Positions 1-7,017 of a DNA stretch of 64,000 bases are shown here, one piece after another. The DNA comes from Pseudomonas sp. FeN3W (GTDB lineage: Bacteria > Pseudomonadota > Gammaproteobacteria > Pseudomonadales > Pseudomonadaceae). Where the stretch lies: contig CP136010.1 in the NCBI GenBank assembly GCA_030263805.2, positions 2,743,001 through 2,807,000 of the forward strand, given 5' to 3'. Under the pieces are notes generated by a model, which worked only from the letters and a program-made list of their open reading frames with translations, was not told the DNA's origin and searched no databases. Position numbers and translations under genes: made by a program. Numbering within the stretch: the stretch's first letter is position 1; each line of letters begins with the position of its first letter.

Positions 1-2836
1 CAGCCACTTTTGGAGGGATTCTCAGCACTACCCTTTCGGCGTACCTATTCTGAAAGTTTTGTACCAGCGGATGGTTGTGCGCGACTTTATTGGCTAGAAA
101 CTCCATGGCTAATAGCAAATCAGTTCCTGCACTGATTAGTCCCACAGCAGACCTAAATTCACCTTTATTTCTTATTGCTGCATCTCTAGCTTCACACTCC
201 GCCCGCACATTAAAAACCTCCAGAATCAACACGCCAGCCGGAAAGGCCGTGGAGCCGAGCACGCCGCGTGCGCTTCGGCGCCAGCCCCGTTCTTGTTGGG
301 CCAGCCGCTCTTGCGCCTGTTTCAGGGCATTGTTGGCTTCGCTCAGGCGGCCACGGGCGGCCTCCCGGCGCTCTCGCGCCTGCTGGAGGTCGTTTTGGAT
401 ACGCAGTTCTTCGGCAATCTGCCGGTTCAGCTCACTGATCAGGCGGGCGGTGCGGTGATTCTTGGGGATGGCCAGTAACAAGAGCTCTTGAGCCTGCTGG
501 TCGGTGCCGGCCCGATTGACTATGCGACCATTGCTGCTGGCCAGTAACTGACCCTCCATATCCAGCAGCTCACCAAAGATCCGACGCGCGTTTTGCGGTG
601 CCGCTGGGAGGTCAGTCAAACCGAAGAAGTAGTAGTTCTTCTGGTTAGCGGCCGTGCGGCGAATGAACACCATGTCACCGAAGTCCTGTTGCAGCATGCT
701 GCGCAGCAGTTGCAGGTCCTTGGTATACAACCGGTATTTTGCAGGAAATGCCTCGTTACCCAACGCTTCTCTTTGCCGGGAAATCTGCTCTTGTTCGCGG
801 CTTAGCTCGCCTTCGCGCTGGTTCACCTCAACCCGGCTGCGTCGGCTCTCGGTGGTCGCCTGGCTGTTCTCGGCCGTTGCGCTGGCGAGGCTTTTCTGTG
901 CCTCCTTCAGGGCGCTGCTCAGGTTCTCCCATACGGTTATCAGCGCGGCAGCGCCGCTTTTGGCGGAAGGCAGGAGCAGGAAGTCCGGTTGCTGCATCAA
1001 GCCTGCGAGCGTGTTGCCTTCCAGGGTCGCCGGCTCTTCGCCGGGCGGAGCATTGAGCTGCGCCACCTGGTTCAACGCATCGGCACGATAATGGCCTTCG
1101 CCGTTATTCGGTGTTTGCACCGTTTGATAGGGCTTGAGCAGGGTGTCGTCGTCCGCCTCTGGCCACAACATCCGGTGCAGAGGCTGGCTGGCGCTCTGCG
1201 CAATCTTGCATAGCAGTCTCCTGCCCGCGCTTGTGCGTGGGGCATCGCCTGCCGCCAGGAATGGGTCCTGTTGATCGGCCGTGCGCGCCAGGCAGACGAA
1301 GAACTGGCTGCAAAGCTGGAAGGCACCGGCGTAGTCGAGGCCCTCCAAGCAGAAATGATCGCCCAGCGCATGCTGGTTGGCTGCCTGTTCCAGCCAGGCG
1401 GCGAGGTTGTCTTGTGCGGCTTTGAGGCAGGCCATGGCCAATTGACGAGCATGCTGGCCCGAACACAGGTCGATCTGTTTGCGCCCCTCTTGGCTGACCT
1501 GGCTGATGAAGCGGTGCAGCGGGTTGCTTTGCCCGCCGATATGGGGTGGAACCATCATGCGCTGAATCAACAATGCCGAGGCGTGATGGGCATGGAAAGT
1601 GGCCCGTTGCGCACACAGCTGCAGCACCGCTTGGGCCTGGTTGGTGCGCGCCACCAGGTGGCGCATGCGGTAGAGACCATCTTCCACCAGTACACCGGCG
1701 ATCTGGCGTTTTTTGACCGTGGCCAGCATGTCGGTTTCAGCCGCAGCGGCCTGCCAGTGTTCACGCTCGTTGGTTGCGCTACAGAAATGCTGGAGGCTCT
1801 GTAGCGTGTCGCCCAGTTCGACAGCCCAGGCGCCGGTCTCCGGGCATAGGTCATCCTGCGTCTGCCGTGCATGCGTTGGCCCTGGGGTGGACTCACCGCG
1901 CTCGTGACGTTGATGAACCTGCTGAGCATACTGCTGGCTCTGCACGGGGTAATGGCCGCTCAGATCGTGCAGATACTTGAGCGGTTGATCGAACAACCAT
2001 TCGCGGGCAGGGTCACGCGGACGATGGGCGGGGACATTGTGCAGGTAGAAGGCTTGCTGCTGGCTTGAGGCCCGGTAAGTGGTGTTGCCGAAGCTGCGTT
2101 CGGCCACGGCCAGGCCCAAGCGATTGCAACGGGCGCGACGCAGGCGAGCATTGCGCTCCATGGCGTTCAGGCGAACGGCAGGCCATTGCACCTCAGCATA
2201 AGCTACCTCGATATCCGGGGCCGCGCGGTTGTTCCATCTGGCTGGCAGCCAAATCTCGCTCAGCCCTTTGCCGGTGGCCGTGCGGGCGCCGTCTCGAAAG
2301 TGCTCGCCATTGCGAAAGTCACTCAGGCGCACGTCGTAATAAGTCACCTGCCCCTCAGCCTGACGAATCTCCAGTTCACGCCACACTTTGCCGCGATAGA
2401 ACAGGTAGATAAAGCCGGGGCGCACATGCACGGGGTATTCACGGTGCTGCTGGTTGGCGCTGATACCGAGCATGGTGCTCATGGGTACTACAGGGACGAT
2501 GCAGTTCCACTGCCGCTCACGCTGACGCGGGGTAACGCGTGTGTCATCCATCAGCGGCACGCGGATGGGACTGCCGCGCTCTGCTTCGATCTCCAGCCAG
2601 AGATGGCGCTTGGGTTGCTGCTGCCAATCCCAGATATGCAGGGTGCTGCTCCGCCGAGAATCAGCTACAAGCTCTTGTTTGGCCTGCTGGGTTAGCCACT
2701 CCTGCAGCTCATGATCGGTTTCGTCATAGATCACCACTCGCTGTTCCGGCGGGTGATCTTTGCCAATCACTTCGACGATCAGCTTGCCAGCTTCACAGGC
2801 CGGATTGCCGGACAGACTCCCTAGTTTGGCATTCAT
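1..2836 (-). CDS. Putative T6SS effector with MIX-like N-terminus, partial (C-terminus beyond window)
   Basis: The frame is open from an ATG at 2836 to the window edge (945 codons, no stop), and the start overlaps the stop of the DUF4123 gene (ATGA). Residues about 138-146 read VRPGFIYLF, close to the MIX / VasX N-terminal marker hRxGhhYhY. The middle (about 330-650) is helical. Two charged, coiled-coil-like stretches lie near 660-720 and 815-855. Two hydrophobic stretches follow near 859-877 and 896-915, which would suit membrane insertion. The gene order vgrG - DUF4123 adaptor - effector is the usual one for cargo effectors. The last about 215 bases are clearly more AT-rich than the rest, so the toxin end may be exchangeable. 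No catalytic motif is visible and the terminal domain is missing, so the toxic activity is unknown; a membrane-disrupting toxin is my inference. Confidence 0.75.
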   Translation of the reverse strand, partial: MNAKLGSLSGNPACEAGKLIVEVIGKDHPPEQRVVIYDETDHELQEWLTQQAKQELVADSRRSSTLHIWDWQQQPKRHLWLEIEAERGSPIRVPLMDDTRVTPRQRERQWNCIVPVVPMSTMLGISANQQHREYPVHVRPGFIYLFYRGKVWRELEIRQAEGQVTYYDVRLSDFRNGEHFRDGARTATGKGLSEIWLPARWNNRAAPDIEVAYAEVQWPAVRLNAMERNARLRRARCNRLGLAVAERSFGNTTYRASSQQQAFYLHNVPAHRPRDPAREWLFDQPLKYLHDLSGHYPVQSQQYAQQVHQRHERGESTPGPTHARQTQDDLCPETGAWAVELGDTLQSLQHFCSATNEREHWQAAAAETDMLATVKKRQIAGVLVEDGLYRMRHLVARTNQAQAVLQLCAQRATFHAHHASALLIQRMMVPPHIGGQSNPLHRFISQVSQEGRKQIDLCSGQHARQLAMACLKAAQDNLAAWLEQAANQHALGDHFCLEGLDYAGAFQLCSQFFVCLARTADQQDPFLAAGDAPRTSAGRRLLCKIAQSASQPLHRMLWPEADDDTLLKPYQTVQTPNNGEGHYRADALNQVAQLNAPPGEEPATLEGNTLAGLMQQPDFLLLPSAKSGAAALITVWENLSSALKEAQKSLASATAENSQATTESRRSRVEVNQREGELSREQEQISRQREALGNEAFPAKYRLYTKDLQLLRSMLQQDFGDMVFIRRTAANQKNYYFFGLTDLPAAPQNARRIFGELLDMEGQLLASSNGRIVNRAGTDQQAQELLLLAIPKNHRTARLISELNRQIAEELRIQNDLQQARERREAARGRLSEANNALKQAQERLAQQERGWRRSARGVLGSTAFPAGVLILEVFNVRAECEARDAAIRNKGEFRSAVGLISAGTDLLLAMEFLANKVAHNHPLVQNFQNRYAERVVLRIPPKVA

Positions 2837-3654
2837 CCTTGACTCTCCGAGGGGGCTGGTGTGGCTTCCAGCCAGGATTGCAATTGCTGCAGACGAAACT
2901 GCACCTGGCCCGATGCGATTTGGGGATGGCTTAGGTGCTGGGGATAAGTGAGGCGGGCTTCTAGGTATGCGCCCAGGCTCTTCTCGTCGTCGAACCCAGA
3001 GGCAAGACCCTGCTGCAGATAGCCCAAGATCTGGTTGAACTCGGCCTGTGAATGCTCCTGCCAGCACTCATAGGCAAATGCCTCTAGTTGCTGCCGTTCG
3101 AGAGCAGCGATCTGCATTCTGTCGAGTATCAGCCTGCCCTTCGGTGGCGCTCCATGATTGGTCGACTCGCTCCGTAGGGTGTGCCAATGGCTGATGTTCT
3201 CGCTGCGGTCTGCCCAGGTGGCGCCATGCCAGAACAACTGCTCGATGGGGCCTAGCCAAGTGATAACGGCCTCGGTCGCCGCGAAAAGGTAACTGGCCAC
3301 CTGTGGGTCGTAATAGCGCAGTATCCCCTTACGCTCACCTTCAAACTGCACGACCAGCATTGCGCGCAGATGGGCCAACAGCTCATCAACTGGCCGCCCG
3401 GAACTCAACAACACGCCAGGCCATTGCTCTGGTGCTTGGCGATACGCAGTCAACCAGGCGCTATCCGGCGTCAGTTGTATCAGCCAAGGTCCTAGTTCGA
3501 CATGAGCGCCCAGCTCGGTATCAGCAAACAGAGCTTCCGGTCGTGGATCAGGTTCTAGCTGGTAAATCCGCTGCAGCAGCGGCTCATCCAATTCGAGCAG
3601 CATGAAGAGTGGGGTAGAAAGATTGGGAAGCCCTGCGAGTATCTGTACAGACAT
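2833..3654 (-). CDS. DUF4123 effector-loading adaptor (Tap/TEC family)
   Basis: This 273-residue protein has the DUF4123 pattern: a hydrophobic N-terminal segment around LFMLLE, and a central block with GVLLSSGRPVDELLAHLR and then LRYYDPQVASYLF. Members of this family bind a cognate effector and place it on the VgrG tip, and are not themselves secreted. The ATG at 3654 is preferred because GGGAG lies 7 bases upstream; a TTG at 3657 is possible but too close to that site. The gene starts 3 bases after the vgrG stop and its own stop overlaps the effector start, so vgrG, adaptor and effector are translationally linked. It most likely serves the downstream MIX-like effector. Confidence 0.88.
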   Translation of the reverse strand: MSVQILAGLPNLSTPLFMLLELDEPLLQRIYQLEPDPRPEALFADTELGAHVELGPWLIQLTPDSAWLTAYRQAPEQWPGVLLSSGRPVDELLAHLRAMLVVQFEGERKGILRYYDPQVASYLFAATEAVITWLGPIEQLFWHGATWADRSENISHWHTLRSESTNHGAPPKGRLILDRMQIAALERQQLEAFAYECWQEHSQAEFNQILGYLQQGLASGFDDEKSLGAYLEARLTYPQHLSHPQIASGQVQFRLQQLQSWLEATPAPSESQG

Positions 3655-3657
3655 CAA

Positions 3658-5784
3658 TCAGCTCCCTAACTGGGCGGCATGACGACAAGGACAGTTGGTC
3701 AGCGGGCATTGCATTGGCGTACCGCCCCGAGGCTTCTGACACAACTCGAGTAGCGGTGTATGGCTGAATCTCGCTTGCTTCAGCCGATGTTCAAGCACAG
3801 CCCCAGGCACATCCGCATCTGCCGGCCTAACTTGCCCCGGCAATACCGGCGCCGCGCCCGATCCCTTTCCCGGACATCCACCCGAGTTCATCCTGATCAA
3901 AGGGCCGACCATGGTGATGCCGCTGGCATCCAGTTTGATAAAGCTGCCGCCAGCCTTGAAGGTCAGTTCGCTGCCTGCTTCGAGCACAACCTTGAGGCCG
4001 CTGGAGAGGTGGATTTCCTGAACGGCTTCGACGAACTGCCCGGTGCCGATCTTCAGATGCTGGCTGTTGCCGACTGTGAGGTGGTCGTTGGCGCGGACTT
4101 CGGTCTTGCGATCGGCGTGGGTGGTGCGGTGTTCCTCGGCCTTGAATTCGCTGTAGCTGTTGGCTTCGACGGTGTCGTGGCGCTCGTGGCCGACGCGGAT
4201 CTTCTGGTCGTGCTCGATGTTCTCGTCCCAGTCGCGCTGGGCGTGGATGTAGATCTGTTCCTGGCCCTTGCGGTCTTCGATACGCAGTTCGTTGTAGCCA
4301 CCACCACCCGGGCTGCTCAGAGTCTTGAACACCGTGCGGGTCTTGTTGGACGGCAGGTCGTAGGGGACCTGGTGTTCCTTGTGGTACAGGCAGCCGGTCA
4401 CCAAGGGTTGATCGGGATCGCCTTCGAGGAAGGTCACCAGCACTTCCATGCCGACCCGCGGGATGGCGATGCCGCCGTAGCGGTCGCCGGCCCAGCTGGA
4501 GGAGACGCGCAGCCAGCAGCTGGTCTTGTCGTCGGCCTGGCCTTCTCGATCCCAGTGGAACTGGACTTTTACGCGGCCGTACTCGTCGCAGTGGATCTCT
4601 TCGCCGGCGGGGCCGGTGACCACGGCGGTCTGGCTGCCGAGCACCTTCGGTTTAGGATGGTGAAGGGCCGGGCGGAAGGGGATGTCCCAGGGCGTGGCGC
4701 TGAAGCGGTTGCGGTAGCCCTGATGGAACTGAGCGTTGCCTGGAGCGCCCTCACCCCCAGCCCCTCTCCCGGAGGGAGAGGGGAGCTCCAGTATCGACTC
4801 CTCCAGCACCTGCGGCTGCTTGCCTTCGTGCAGCACTTCGGTGAGCAGCCAGAGCTGGTTCCAGTCGCTGCGGGGGTGTTCGCCGAGCGGGAGGAAATGC
4901 CCACTCGCCAGCCGCGGCTGGTCGCTGTCGCCTTCGGCCAGCTCGTAGTCGTGGCGGTGGCGTTCCAGAGCACGCTGCGACAGGTGCTTGCCGCGGGTGC
5001 GCTCGGTGAAGCGGCCGGGGTAGTCGTAGTCCTCGAGGTCGGGCTGGAAATCGCTGTGGAACGCGGCCTCCATGCTCAGGCGTGGCTTCTCGAAATCGTA
5101 GTCGCGGCGTGTGACGCGGCTGGTGCGGGTTTCCAGGCGCAGGCCGAAACGCTTGATCACCGGCTGGTCGGCGACCAGGCCGCTGTCTTGCTGATAGGCG
5201 GTGGCGGTGAGCTTGGGGAAGATCGTCTGGTCATCGCCGAAGACCAGTACATGACCGGACGCGCTGTGCTGGAAGTGATAGTGGATGCCCTCTTCCTCGC
5301 ACAGGCGCTGGATGAAGTGCAGGTCGGTCTCGTCGTACTGCACGCAGTACTCACGCTCTGGGTAGATCACCGGGCCGAGTTGGAAGCGGTAGGCATCGGC
5401 CTGGATGCCGTGTTCCTCGAGCACTTGGGCAACGATCTGCGGCACGCTCAAGTGCTGGAAGATGCGCTGGTTGGTGCGATGGGCGAGGTAGGCCAGCTGC
5501 GGCACCAGCGTGAGGCGATAGCGGGTCAGGCGTTGGCCGGATTCACCCTGGGCCGCCTGATGCACCAGCCCGTGGATGCCGCTGCCATCCGGCGCGAAGG
5601 CAAGAAAGGCCGGGCGATGCAACAGGCTTTCCAGATCCAGGTCGGGGCGCTCGCTGACCAGATCCAGGTCGAAGCGATAGGGCTGGCTGATGGCCTCGCG
5701 GCCCTGGAATTCGAGCACCTTGAAGTCGTGCTCGATGCCTTCGAGGCAAAGCGTGAAGTGGGTCTGGTTGGCTGGGGCGAACAT
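3658..5784 (-). CDS. vgrG: T6SS spike protein VgrG (copy 1)
   Basis: This 708-residue trimeric spike tip protein has a gp27/gp44-like N-terminal part (residues 1 to about 330), a gp5-like OB-fold (about 390-470) and a beta-helix needle with repeated acidic/hydrophilic strands (about 490-620). The start ATG has AGGAGG 7 bases upstream. Two features are odd. Residues 334-346 (LPSPSGRGAGGEG) are the translation of a REP-like DNA repeat inserted in frame between the gp27-like and gp5-like parts. After the needle there is a tail of about 70 residues ending with a cysteine cluster (CPLTNCPC), absent from the second VgrG in this window. The central region is almost identical at DNA level to vgrG copy 2 (45182-47266). 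It follows hcp and precedes the adaptor and effector, so it should carry that effector. Confidence 0.96.
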   Translation of the reverse strand: MFAPANQTHFTLCLEGIEHDFKVLEFQGREAISQPYRFDLDLVSERPDLDLESLLHRPAFLAFAPDGSGIHGLVHQAAQGESGQRLTRYRLTLVPQLAYLAHRTNQRIFQHLSVPQIVAQVLEEHGIQADAYRFQLGPVIYPEREYCVQYDETDLHFIQRLCEEEGIHYHFQHSASGHVLVFGDDQTIFPKLTATAYQQDSGLVADQPVIKRFGLRLETRTSRVTRRDYDFEKPRLSMEAAFHSDFQPDLEDYDYPGRFTERTRGKHLSQRALERHRHDYELAEGDSDQPRLASGHFLPLGEHPRSDWNQLWLLTEVLHEGKQPQVLEESILELPSPSGRGAGGEGAPGNAQFHQGYRNRFSATPWDIPFRPALHHPKPKVLGSQTAVVTGPAGEEIHCDEYGRVKVQFHWDREGQADDKTSCWLRVSSSWAGDRYGGIAIPRVGMEVLVTFLEGDPDQPLVTGCLYHKEHQVPYDLPSNKTRTVFKTLSSPGGGGYNELRIEDRKGQEQIYIHAQRDWDENIEHDQKIRVGHERHDTVEANSYSEFKAEEHRTTHADRKTEVRANDHLTVGNSQHLKIGTGQFVEAVQEIHLSSGLKVVLEAGSELTFKAGGSFIKLDASGITMVGPLIRMNSGGCPGKGSGAAPVLPGQVRPADADVPGAVLEHRLKQARFSHTPLLELCQKPRGGTPMQCPLTNCPCRHAAQLGS
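4741..4785 (-). repeat. REP-like GC-rich palindromic repeat inside vgrG copy 1
   Basis: On the minus strand the segment begins with CCCTCTCCCTCCGGGAGAG and continues with GGGCTGGGGGTGAGGG. The first part is an inverted repeat (CCCTCTCCC / GGGAGAGGG). This sequence type is normally a dispersed intergenic repeat in pseudomonads and xanthomonads. Here it is read in frame. The same element sits at the same codon in vgrG copy 2. Confidence 0.7.
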
Positions 5785-5918
5785 CCATGTTCCTCCTGTT
5801 CAGTCCATGTATCAGCGCATGGGCGCTTGCGGAGCCCCGTGTAACACAGGCCGTCCGCCCTAGAATGCGTGGTTCGCGCATTCCGGAGCGACGATGGCGG
5901 AATCTGTTCAGTGCTTCG

Positions 5919-5953
5919 CAAAAAAGCGTTCGGCCAGGCGAGCCTGGCCGAAG
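5919..5953 (-). terminator. Intrinsic terminator after hcp
   Basis: A perfect 10-bp stem (TTCGGCCAGG / CCTGGCCGAA, 5929-5952) with a 4-base loop is followed on the minus strand by CGC and a run of six T. It lies directly downstream of the hcp stop and would separate hcp from vgrG, as expected where far more Hcp than VgrG is needed. Confidence 0.8.
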
Positions 5954-5968
5954 CGGGACCGCGGCGAA

Positions 5969-6487
5969 TCAGCCTGCGATCGGGGTGCGCCAATCGTCGG
6001 AGCCGGAGGTGCCGGAGACCTCGTGGGTCCAGACGATCTTGCGATAGGTGAAGTACACGTCTTCCAGATGGGTGAAATGGGACATGTTCGGGTCCTGGCA
6101 GTTGGGCATGCGCGACTGCACGTCGACGATCACCGCATCTTCCAGTTCGATGGTGAAGTAGTGTTCCTGGGTGCCGGTCGAGGACGTGCGATACCACTCC
6201 AGACGGCACTTGTTCAGGCGCTCGCCGGAAGTCAGGGCGTTGAAGATCAGCGGCGACGACTTGTCGAACACCTTGGTGATCATCAGCGGCTTGTGCACGC
6301 GCTGGCCAGTCGGCTGGCCGGACTGCGGGTCACGCGGAATGATGACCTGATGCTGGAAGGCCTGCACCAGAATCTGGTCCTCATGGCCTTCCTGGAAAAT
6401 ATTGCCAACCGAATCCTCGGTGAAAGTGCCGGCAGTGATCAGGCCTTGCTTGGTGCCTTCGAGGGACAGATACGCGGGTGTTGGCAT
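5969..6487 (-). CDS. hcp: T6SS tube protein Hcp
   Basis: This 172-residue tube-forming protein stacks as hexameric rings inside the sheath and is itself secreted. It has the family's N-terminus (PTPAYLSLEGTKQGLITAG), a central HKPLMITKVFDKSSPLIFNAL block and the C-terminal VYFTYRKIVWTHEVSG strand, and matches the usual length. The ATG at 6487 is preferred over the upstream in-frame ATG (6526) because AAGGAG stands 7 bases before it. It has its own terminator and a possible sigma-54 promoter, and lies about 29 kb from the structural T6SS genes in this window, with vgrG, adaptor and effector downstream. Confidence 0.96.
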   Translation of the reverse strand: MPTPAYLSLEGTKQGLITAGTFTEDSVGNIFQEGHEDQILVQAFQHQVIIPRDPQSGQPTGQRVHKPLMITKVFDKSSPLIFNALTSGERLNKCRLEWYRTSSTGTQEHYFTIELEDAVIVDVQSRMPNCQDPNMSHFTHLEDVYFTYRKIVWTHEVSGTSGSDDWRTPIAG

Positions 6488-6535
6488 GGGTGCTCTCCTT
6501 GTCTGAAATGAGTGCCGAATGGCCATTTCCTAATG

Positions 6536-6550
6536 ACAAGCACCATGCCA
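6536..6550 (-). promoter_or_regulatory. Candidate sigma-54 promoter for hcp
   Basis: The minus strand reads TGGCATG-GTGC-TTGT, close to the -24/-12 consensus TGGCACG-N4-TTGC, 50-60 bases upstream of the hcp start. AT-rich DNA lies immediately upstream. H2/H3-type T6SS of Pseudomonas often use RpoN with an Sfa activator. The -12 element has T in place of the usual C, so this is only a candidate. Confidence 0.4.
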
Positions 6551-6626
6551 AAAATAAAAAACTATTTATTTATCAAAAAGATACAATCCACGCAGTGCAC
6601 AGCCCCGCTGGCAGAAGTGATGCCCA

Positions 6627-6762
6627 GCACAGAAAACTGTGCAAATTCCTGCGCAGCCGTGGCAGCAAATTGCGCAGCGCGGCTACAACTCGCGGACGAC
6701 CGCACTGCGAACAGCTTATCAACAAGGTTATCCACAGATCGCCTGCGCAGGTTATTGCGCAG
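6627..6762. repeat. Cluster of short repeats with a DnaA-box match
   Basis: This stretch between hcp and ErsA holds four copies of TGCGCAG (6650, 6671, 6744, 6756), an inverted repeat GCACAG-AAAA-CTGTGC (6627-6642), a perfect DnaA-box sequence TTATCCACA (6728-6736) and a near match TTATCAACA (6716-6724). No ORF there looks coding. The function is unknown; it may be a regulatory site or the scar of an insertion. Confidence 0.4.
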
Positions 6763-6803
6763 GTCGTTACCGCTTGAGGCGGGCTATGCCACTTTTCTGC
6801 AGG

Positions 6804-6932
6804 CAAAAAAAACCTCGAACTTCATTGGGGGAGGGGGAAGTTCGAGGTTCAAATCCGGACCGCTAGGGCGGGGTCCAGAGATCTGCCAACACTTAACACA
6901 ACAAGGAGCATCGAAGGGCTTTTACACCCTTC
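6804..6932 (-). ncRNA. ersA: ErsA-type small regulatory RNA (Spot 42 position, downstream of polA)
   Basis: A transcript of about 129 nt is predicted. It starts after an AlgU-type promoter, opens with a hairpin CGAAGGG...CCCTTCG, and ends with a 13-bp stem (AACCTCGAACTTC / GAAGTTCGAGGTT, 6811-6849). The terminator loop carries a C-rich stretch (CCCCCTCCCCC), followed by eight T. In P. aeruginosa ErsA is about 130 nt, AlgU-dependent, Hfq-binding and encoded just downstream of polA; it controls envelope genes such as algC and oprD. Position, length, promoter class and C-rich loop all fit. The terminator probably also ends polA transcripts. Confidence 0.85.
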
Positions 6933-6938
6933 GCATGC

Positions 6939-6966
6939 TCTGACCGAATGGTTGCAGCGGAAGTTC
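6939..6966 (-). promoter_or_regulatory. AlgU (sigma-22/RpoE) promoter of ersA
   Basis: GAACTT (6966-6961), a 17-base spacer and TCAGA (6943-6939) match the AlgU consensus GAACTT-N16/17-TCnnA. The predicted start at about 6932 gives the expected RNA length. It implies envelope-stress induction of the sRNA. Confidence 0.8.
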
Positions 6967-7017
6967 AACGCGGACGAAAAAAATTTCGTCGGCTAACGAC
7001 ATTTTTCGGCAGCTCGG

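Noticed and set aside
3760..5844. Plus-strand ORF of 694 codons
   Set aside because: It is the antisense shadow of vgrG copy 1, made of repetitive hydrophobic Val/Ala/Gly sequence typical of GC-rich antisense frames.
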